The notes under the pieces are model-generated. The model was not told the DNA's origin. It did no database searches and saw nothing but the letters and a program-made list of their open reading frames with translations. 64,000 nt of DNA from Tilletiaria anomala UBC 951 (lineage: Eukaryota > Basidiomycota > Exobasidiomycetes > Georgefischeriales > Tilletiariaceae). The stretch covers positions 62,001-126,000 of the forward strand of contig NW_013546981.1 in NCBI RefSeq assembly GCF_000711695.1, written 5' to 3'. The translations under genes were made by a program, and so were the position numbers. Of the stretch, positions 58,112 through 64,000 are shown one piece after another; the first letter of the stretch is position 1, and every line of letters begins with the position of its first letter.

Positions 58112-60625
58112 ATGCCACGGAACGCCGCCGCGGCAGCATCAGGAGGGAGGCGAGGGACGAAGTCGACCAGTGGCGCAATGGCAAGGACATCGTCGCGCCG
58201 GGCCCCGCCTGGCGCCAGCGGCAAGAACGACTCGTCTCTGGCAGATCAGTTCACACTGACTCGCAATCCCTTGAGAAAGACCACGGCGATGGCGACGGCG
58301 GCAGTAAAGGCCGAGGATGGAGGTGTAGGCGACAAGCTCAAAGTGAAGGACCGCAACGTGACCACGGCAACCGTGCCAGCCGCAACATTAGACAAGATGG
58401 ATGCAAGGGCGCAAGAAGAATTTAAAAAGCAATTATCCGCTTCGCAGACGGCGACAAGAAGAAGCAAGAGGCGCAAGCTTGATGTGCTCGGCGAGATGTC
58501 GGTCGATACGACCAGCGTGCAGTCGACATCGATAGCCACCCAATATGCGAGCAGAAGGACGAGGTTGATGCGCGCTGGTGGTGGTACGGGGGTTGAGAGA
58601 CAGAAGCGGTCCTCAATGCAAATACCATTGAGTACGACAGCGCAGCAAGTCGAAATGCCAAGCTCTGCCGTTCCTGCTACCCTTGACGATGGCGAGCTAG
58701 AGTACTTCGATATTCCCAGCACGCCGCCTCAGATTCGATGGCAGAGACAGGAGGATCAAAGGCGCATACAGCAGGCGAAGGCAACTGTGCACGAAAATGG
58801 ACAGTCAGGAGACTCGGATCAGTCTGCGTTCGCACACCTGCCGAGCACGCCGCCGCATATAAGATGGCAGCGCGAGGAGCAGGGTGATCCGCCGGAGACC
58901 AGCCGCGATGCACCTAGCGGAGAAAGCGTCCAGATATTAGCACAAAAACCTACAGAGGAGGCAGAGGAGGAGGATCAGGGCACTTCGGACAAGGAAAACA
59001 CAAAGCCGGCCAATGCGCGCTCGCGTGCGCTTCTCATACATTTGCAGACGCGACGAGGCAAGCCGAGTGCCCCATCTTCATCAAGTTCGAATTCGCGAGC
59101 GGATGCAACGATGCTCGACCAGAGCAATGCTCTCGGGCTGCTAGCGGTGCAGGAGCCAGTGCATTCGACGCCAATAGCTGTGAATGCGCTTGACCAGCGA
59201 CGCAAGCCGCCACAGGCGGGGTGGGCCACAGGACGTCCAGCACCAGGTGGTGAGGCGCTGCAGGGAGTGGGTGAAGAGCTGCGTCGAGAAAACGGCAGCA
59301 AAATCCGCCGGCCGCTTGCTCCACTTAAGATTGCTGAAGCGGTTGACATCCAGCTGGGCGGTGTGAGCGCATCAAAGAAGCGGTCTGCAGAGACTCTCGA
59401 CGATCTTCTTGGAATGAACGAGGGTGCGCGCGGACAACGCGACCGTCGCGCTCTGCTTCCAGATCGCGCCGATAAAGACTCCTCGACGGCCGCCATCACG
59501 TCATTTCCCCCTCAGGATCCCGAGCGACTGCAACGCTGGCTAAATGCACATGCGCGAGAGTCAGCGTCGGCGTCGGCTACAGCGTCGCCAGGTGGAGCAG
59601 GGGGGCCAAATCTGACCCCTCCCTCGCCGCCGTCGACGCAGCTGGATGACCGCCAGAACGATAGAGCTCGCGCGCAGCGAAATCATCTTCGTAGCAGGGC
59701 TCCTGGGCCGAACAAGGACGCCGACGACGAGTGCGCATTCAACACCGGGCAGCGCGATGATGATGATAACGCAGCAGCGCGAATGGATGCGGAGCACAGC
59801 GACGATGATCCGTTTGGAATCATGCAGGAGATCCGAGCGACGTCGCGTATACAAAGGCGTAAAGGCCTGTACGTCCCTAGACCCCATCACTCACCCAGCC
59901 AGTCGCTCACGGGGTTTACGGCGTCTCGATACGATGCGCGAAATCCATTGACACACGAGCGCGCGCCGCCTGTGTCGAGTGCGGCATTGCCGCGCGCAAA
60001 CCGCCTTGCCGTACAGGAGGGGAGCAAGGATGAGCACGGAATATCCGCCCTCTCATCCTGCTCGTCACCCTTGACATCCGTCGCACATGAAACCGCGCCG
60101 CAGAACCCGGCCGCCAATTCTGGCGGCGGCTTGAGCCTACCGCCTGCATCGTCACCGCCACGCGTACAGGACTTGCTCGAGCTCCTGCCAAAGCGGGCAG
60201 GAAAGCATATAAATGACCGCAAGGCGTCAGGAGCTTCAAACAAGAGGGGCAGGAAGGGAGCAAGCAAGGTTCAGCACGCACCGGTCAAGTCAGTCAAGCG
60301 CCAGATCATCAAGCTCTCCAAATCTCCTAAACACACTGTGAGAGCCTTACGCGATTCTTCTTCTGAGAGTGGAGCGGGAATGGGCGACAAGCTCGACATT
60401 CAGCAAAGCACGACGCTCCCCAGAGCACGAGCGGGTCTGCAGCCCAGGAGCGACAGTATCCAATTATCTCCGCGCGTGAGTCTGCCAGTTGTTGTCACAT
60501 ATACTCATCGACTTTGGCTGATTGTCTACCAATGCGCACAACAGGCCGTGGCAGAGCGCAAGGCGCGCCTCCAACTTTACCACGATCTCGATCACTACGC
60601 ATTAGGAGAAGAGCTGGTCTTGTGA
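58112..60625 (+). CDS. Unknown basic protein with KEN box and twin STPP-x-IRWQR repeats
   Basis: Open frame of 837 codons; a consensus intron at 60476-60544 (GTGAGT...CAACAG, 69 nt, phase 0, no stop) probably removes 23 hydrophobic residues, leaving 814. It is mostly disordered and basic, with a nuclear-type cluster (TRRSKRRKLD, near 117). Two copies of STPP-Q/H-IRWQR lie at 203-212 and 245-254, each with a CDK-type TP site. A KEN box is at 294-296 (SDKENTKP) and an RxxL-type sequence in RRPLAPLKI near 410. The C-terminus is basic (KHINDRKASG, KRGRKGASK, KRQIIKLSKSPKH) and ends in a charged helix AERKARLQLYHDLDHYA. CDK sites plus KEN/D-box-like elements suggest a cell-cycle-regulated, APC/C-degraded nuclear protein; this is inference only. 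No family recognised. Confidence 0.75.
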   Translation: MPRNAAAAASGGRRGTKSTSGAMARTSSRRAPPGASGKNDSSLADQFTLTRNPLRKTTAMATAAVKAEDGGVGDKLKVKDRNVTTATVPAATLDKMDARAQEEFKKQLSASQTATRRSKRRKLDVLGEMSVDTTSVQSTSIATQYASRRTRLMRAGGGTGVERQKRSSMQIPLSTTAQQVEMPSSAVPATLDDGELEYFDIPSTPPQIRWQRQEDQRRIQQAKATVHENGQSGDSDQSAFAHLPSTPPHIRWQREEQGDPPETSRDAPSGESVQILAQKPTEEAEEEDQGTSDKENTKPANARSRALLIHLQTRRGKPSAPSSSSSNSRADATMLDQSNALGLLAVQEPVHSTPIAVNALDQRRKPPQAGWATGRPAPGGEALQGVGEELRRENGSKIRRPLAPLKIAEAVDIQLGGVSASKKRSAETLDDLLGMNEGARGQRDRRALLPDRADKDSSTAAITSFPPQDPERLQRWLNAHARESASASATASPGGAGGPNLTPPSPPSTQLDDRQNDRARAQRNHLRSRAPGPNKDADDECAFNTGQRDDDDNAAARMDAEHSDDDPFGIMQEIRATSRIQRRKGLYVPRPHHSPSQSLTGFTASRYDARNPLTHERAPPVSSAALPRANRLAVQEGSKDEHGISALSSCSSPLTSVAHETAPQNPAANSGGGLSLPPASSPPRVQDLLELLPKRAGKHINDRKASGASNKRGRKGASKVQHAPVKSVKRQIIKLSKSPKHTVRALRDSSSESGAGMGDKLDIQQSTTLPRARAGLQPRSDSIQLSPRVSLPVVVTYTHRLWLIVYQCAQQAVAERKARLQLYHDLDHYALGEELVL

Positions 60626-60647
60626 GGTATATTCAATTGCTGCTTGA

Positions 60648-63600
60648 CTAGAGGACACGCTCCTTGCGCAGGTCAAAAATGCCTACAATGTGTCCGCAAC
60701 GAGCCATGCGCAGACCACCAGACTCCTCCGCCATCCGAACGCCCCACTTCCGAGCCGACGATACTGCCACGCCGCTCCGCTCCTCCGCATTGTCCTCTCC
60801 TGCTTCAAATGGAATGTGAAGCGGCGCAAACGCCAGCCGATACTTGCTCAGATGATCCTTCTTGCTCTGGACCTGTTGCTCGGCCACAATGCGCTGCAGC
60901 AGTGTGTATTCGGCGGTCATGAGGATCGCGTGGCCGCCCGGCTTGAGTAAGGCGAGCAGCGCCGGGAGGAGGTTCCTGTATAGCCTGTGGACCTGATTCT
61001 TCGTGAGCACCCTGTGGCCCCACGGCAGGTCGGTGACGACGGTGTCGATCGTCTCACGGCCGCCAAGGAAGGCGGCCATGGCGTCAACATCCGTCGCGTC
61101 CTGCGTGCTCGTCTTGATGCGGTCATGCAGGTTGCACAGAGTGATGGCTGCGTCGGCTTTAGCAATTGAGGCCGTGTCGATGTCACAAGCAAACACCTTG
61201 AAGTCCAGTTGCAGATTCTGCAAGGTTGCAACCATCTCTGTTGCGATACGCCCGACACCGACGCAGGGCTCGAGTAACTTGACCTCAGACTGGCCTGGTT
61301 CCGGGAAGACTCGAGCAAGGTTCGCAAGAGTGTGCGCTCTGTAGAAAGCCAGGGCAGTTCCGCCACCTGCAGCTGCGCCAGTGAGAGCCGCTGGTCGAAG
61401 CTGTGACTCGCCGACGGGTGGATCCAGTTCCAGGAGAACGAACAGCGCCCCTGCCGGGGGTGGACCGTGCTCGATGAGGTTGTTGGGACGCTCATTGGCC
61501 CCAAAATTCGGCACCATCTTGAACACGATGTTCAATTGTGGCGCCTTGAGATCCACGGTCCATTCATTGCGTGGATCATCCGCCTTGGTGTTTCCATTAA
61601 GCCAGCTCCACACGCAATCGCTCAACTCATATTCCATGGTCTTGGAGATGAGCGTCGGGAGAAGGTATCCGCAGCGATTGAAAGTGCATCGAAAACTTTG
61701 TAGTGGCGCGTTGTATTGGGTTTTCCTGCGTTGTCGCCAGAACGCCAACGCTTGATCTCGCGCTGGCAGGCAATCATCCCATAGCTTTCGGATGAGTGCT
61801 ATGAGGTCCCTTTCAGACTGCGGCAGTTTCTCCGGGTGATCAGATGAGGAATGCTCCTGCTCCACTTCTGCAGTGTGCTCTGCATTGCTTTTCGGTGCTG
61901 CAGATTTTGCTTTGACTGATGCAATTTTCTCCCGTCGTCTGCTCCGACCTCCAGAGCGTCGATCGTCGCGCAGTCGTTGCACCACCTCTTGAGCCAGGGG
62001 TGCTTCGCCCATTACGAGGTGCGCTGCTTCTGCACTGCGCACTTGTCCATCCTGCCAGGCATCAACGAGAGTCGCGCTGATTCCGTCCTCCACCTGTGCT
62101 CGTACGTGCCCGGCTTGAAGCCATGCTCCGAGCGGTGGTGGCCGCACCATTGCACCGCGCTCTTTCAGCACACGCTGCAGATCCTGCTCAGCAAAGTCCT
62201 CGAGACCATGGAAAACCTCAAAGAGCACAGGGAATGGGCAGGCTGGTGCAGGAGCACTTGACGAGGATGGGGCGCTGCACATGTCCAGCAGACGAACTGT
62301 AGTATCCTGTTCTTGCTGTGGGGGCACAGCCGGATGCGCTGGATCACTGAGTTCAACACCTGGATCCAGAAACTCCTTCGAGAAGCCAACAGGTTCTGCT
62401 GGAGGTGCGGATCCCGATGAAAACATTTGACCGCCTCGTTTGCGTTCGGCTTGTGAGATTGCTTCTTGCCAGTCTTCGCGTGCCCACCACGGCAACTCAT
62501 CCTCATAGCACCACTCTTCTGTTTCGTACTTCATCGCATGAAGATAAATGAATAGCTCTTCTGGTCTGGGATCAGGAAGAAGCGGGATCTTGCACTCGTC
62601 GCACATGCCGCATGCTTCTGTCTCCACGCGCTTGAGCCAGCGGTTGCTTTGGGTGTCAATTTCGATCCCGAGGCTCTTGAGAACTTCTTCGCCCTTGCCT
62701 TTTGCAGGGCGCGCGGTCTGAGCATTTGCCCCGGGTAAATCGGGAAGTTCAAGCTCGGCCTCTTGGAGAAGGTGGCCGTAGATGACTTCGTCCTTCCACC
62801 GCGCCCAGTCCTCCTGTCCGTCCCGCTGCGCCTTGATGGCGGCGATGATCGCATCCACCTTCGAGGAACCGGTCGAGCCGGTTCCCCCCTCTCCCTTCCA
62901 GCTTTCAGTACTCACTGTCTCTTTCGCCATGTCCTCCTGCGACCTGCCTTCCCAGATTGCGTGACCGTAGACGGGGTCGTTGCATATCGGATGGCCGAGA
63001 TACTGGACATGTACCCTAATCTGATGTGTTCGCCCAGTTAGCGGTCTACACCATACAACGCTGGTATCCGTTGCAGAGTCATAGGAGAGACGATGGAAGA
63101 TGGTCTTACACGGCTTCCCAAGCGGGTGTACGATGTTGACGCCTGACTGACGGTCGACGCTCAATATTGGTTGTTCGCACGTCACTTCCTTCCCGTCTCC
63201 GGGAAAGCGCCCACGTACTCTGCAGACGTAGTTCTTGCGAACGTCGCCAGATAAATAGACAGCAGCAAGCTTTGAAGCTGCTTCCTTCTTTGTGGAAAGT
63301 ACCATGACTCCAGATGTAAGACGGTCGAGTCGATTGGCAGTGTGGACTTGTGATATACCGTGGTCTGCTTTCAGCATCTCAATGAGCGTTGAGCGGTGAT
63401 ACCTCCCGGCGCTGTGGACGGGTATGCTGCCTGGTTTGATCACCACAAGTCTTCCGGCATCGTCGTCTCTGTGCAGTATCCGGATGGGCTCTGCGGTGAC
63501 GGGAGGCTCATGTCGATGCACACGGTTGACAATTAAGTCGCCATCTTTCACGATCTGCCGCGGTGATGCTTTAGAGCCGTTGACTGTGCAGACGCCTTTG

Positions 63601-63927
63601 TGAATGGCCCACAGGTAGTATTCCTTGGTGCGATCGCGGAATTCAGTGGTGAAGATCTCGAGCAACTCGCGTCCGATCCACCGTTGTTTTGCGTGTGTGG
63701 TATAGTCATGCCTAGCCGCAAAAGGTCATTGAATGTCAGTCACGAAGAATGTGTGCTGCTAACTCATACAGATTGACGCACCAATATGGTTCTTGCGTGC
63801 GCAGACGAAGACCCGGCAGGGCTGTCAATCACCGCATAAAAGTCGCACACACAGTCAGCTTTCGCACACCAGCGGTAGCATCGCAGTGCTCACCTGAGGC
63901 GCTGCCCTCGGCATTCTCCGTGCCCAT
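60648..63927 (-). CDS. Fused tRNA pseudouridine synthase (Pus9/Rib2 type) and THUMP-type RNA guanine methyltransferase
   Basis: Minus-strand exons 63927-63894, 63821-63782, 63711-60648 (1045 aa from this ATG). The frame stays open upstream to the window edge, so the true start may lie outside. The RluA-type half (about 20-275) has [30 protein letters not shown], an S4-like segment (CTVNGSKASPRQIVKDGDLI), the catalytic HTANRLDRLTSGVMVL (Asp154) and LTGRTHQIRVHVQYLGHPICNDPVYG. A Cys cluster ACGMCDECKIPLLPDPRPEEL with LHAMKY follows, as in Pus9. From about 518 a second enzyme starts: FEVFHGLEDFAEQDLQRVL (THUMP), then LLEPCVGVGRIATEMV (SAM site, near 841), CDIDTASIAKADA and TDLPWGHRV (catalytic, near 918), as in THUMPD3/TrmN. 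Both halves modify RNA, Pus9 at tRNA U32 and THUMPD3/Trm14 at G6. Exon 3 carries both without a stop. Confidence 0.88.
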
Positions 63928-64000
63928 TTTGCGGCTCTTGCACTCTGCGAGTTTCGCAATCCTCTTTCCTGTCGTTGAAATGCCCGCCGTCAGCTCAATC

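Overview
The window is nuclear DNA of a filamentous or yeast-like fungus, most likely a basidiomycete and possibly a smut-lineage one (Ustilaginomycotina). The grounds are gene content (ribosome-associated Hsp70 SSB, Atg37-type acyl-CoA-binding protein, Pex3, a DUF6533-like membrane protein), compact genes with short GTGAGT...CTGAC...AG introns, moderately high GC and many long low-complexity proteins. The exact taxon is inference. There is no operon structure; genes lie on both strands with 0.1-2 kb spacers. I recognise 22 protein-coding genes plus a relic DNA transposon. Exon boundaries were worked out by hand from splice signals and frame continuity, and every multi-exon model given closes in frame.

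Layout. 0-5 kb: 3' end of an unknown tail-hydrophobic protein, an INO80 Ies4-like subunit, a CTR copper transporter and a small cytochrome b561-like protein. 4.6-8.5 kb: gene-poor stretch holding a decayed Harbinger (PIF) transposase. 8.5-13 kb: steroid 5-alpha-reductase-family enzyme, frataxin, FSH-type serine hydrolase. 13.5-25 kb: a 990-residue disordered protein with repeated TQ motifs, a Rossmann-fold protein, Atg37-like protein and mannose-6-phosphate isomerase. 25-32 kb: a secreted GMC oxidoreductase followed by a 4.6 kb gene desert. 32-45 kb: a rhodanese/tyrosine phosphatase, ribosomal protein uL2, a VTT-domain membrane protein and Pex3. 46-57 kb: a divergent transketolase, SSB Hsp70, mitochondrial ribosomal protein uS2m and a 7-TM-like DUF6533 protein. 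58-64 kb: an unknown protein with a KEN box and twin STPP repeats, and a fused pseudouridine synthase/THUMP methyltransferase whose 5' end may run past the window edge.

Functional links visible: peroxisome biology (Pex3, Atg37-like), translation (uL2, uS2m, SSB and the fused tRNA-modifying enzyme; SSB and uS2m are divergently transcribed from one 517-bp spacer), and iron/copper redox (frataxin, CTR, b561). The most notable item is the single-chain fusion of a Pus9/Rib2-type pseudouridine synthase with a THUMP-type RNA guanine methyltransferase. Other points of interest are a 14-nt microexon in the acyl-CoA-binding gene, three stop-free 3n introns hidden in long open frames, two candidate GC-AG introns, and a tyrosine phosphatase domain split by a large insertion.
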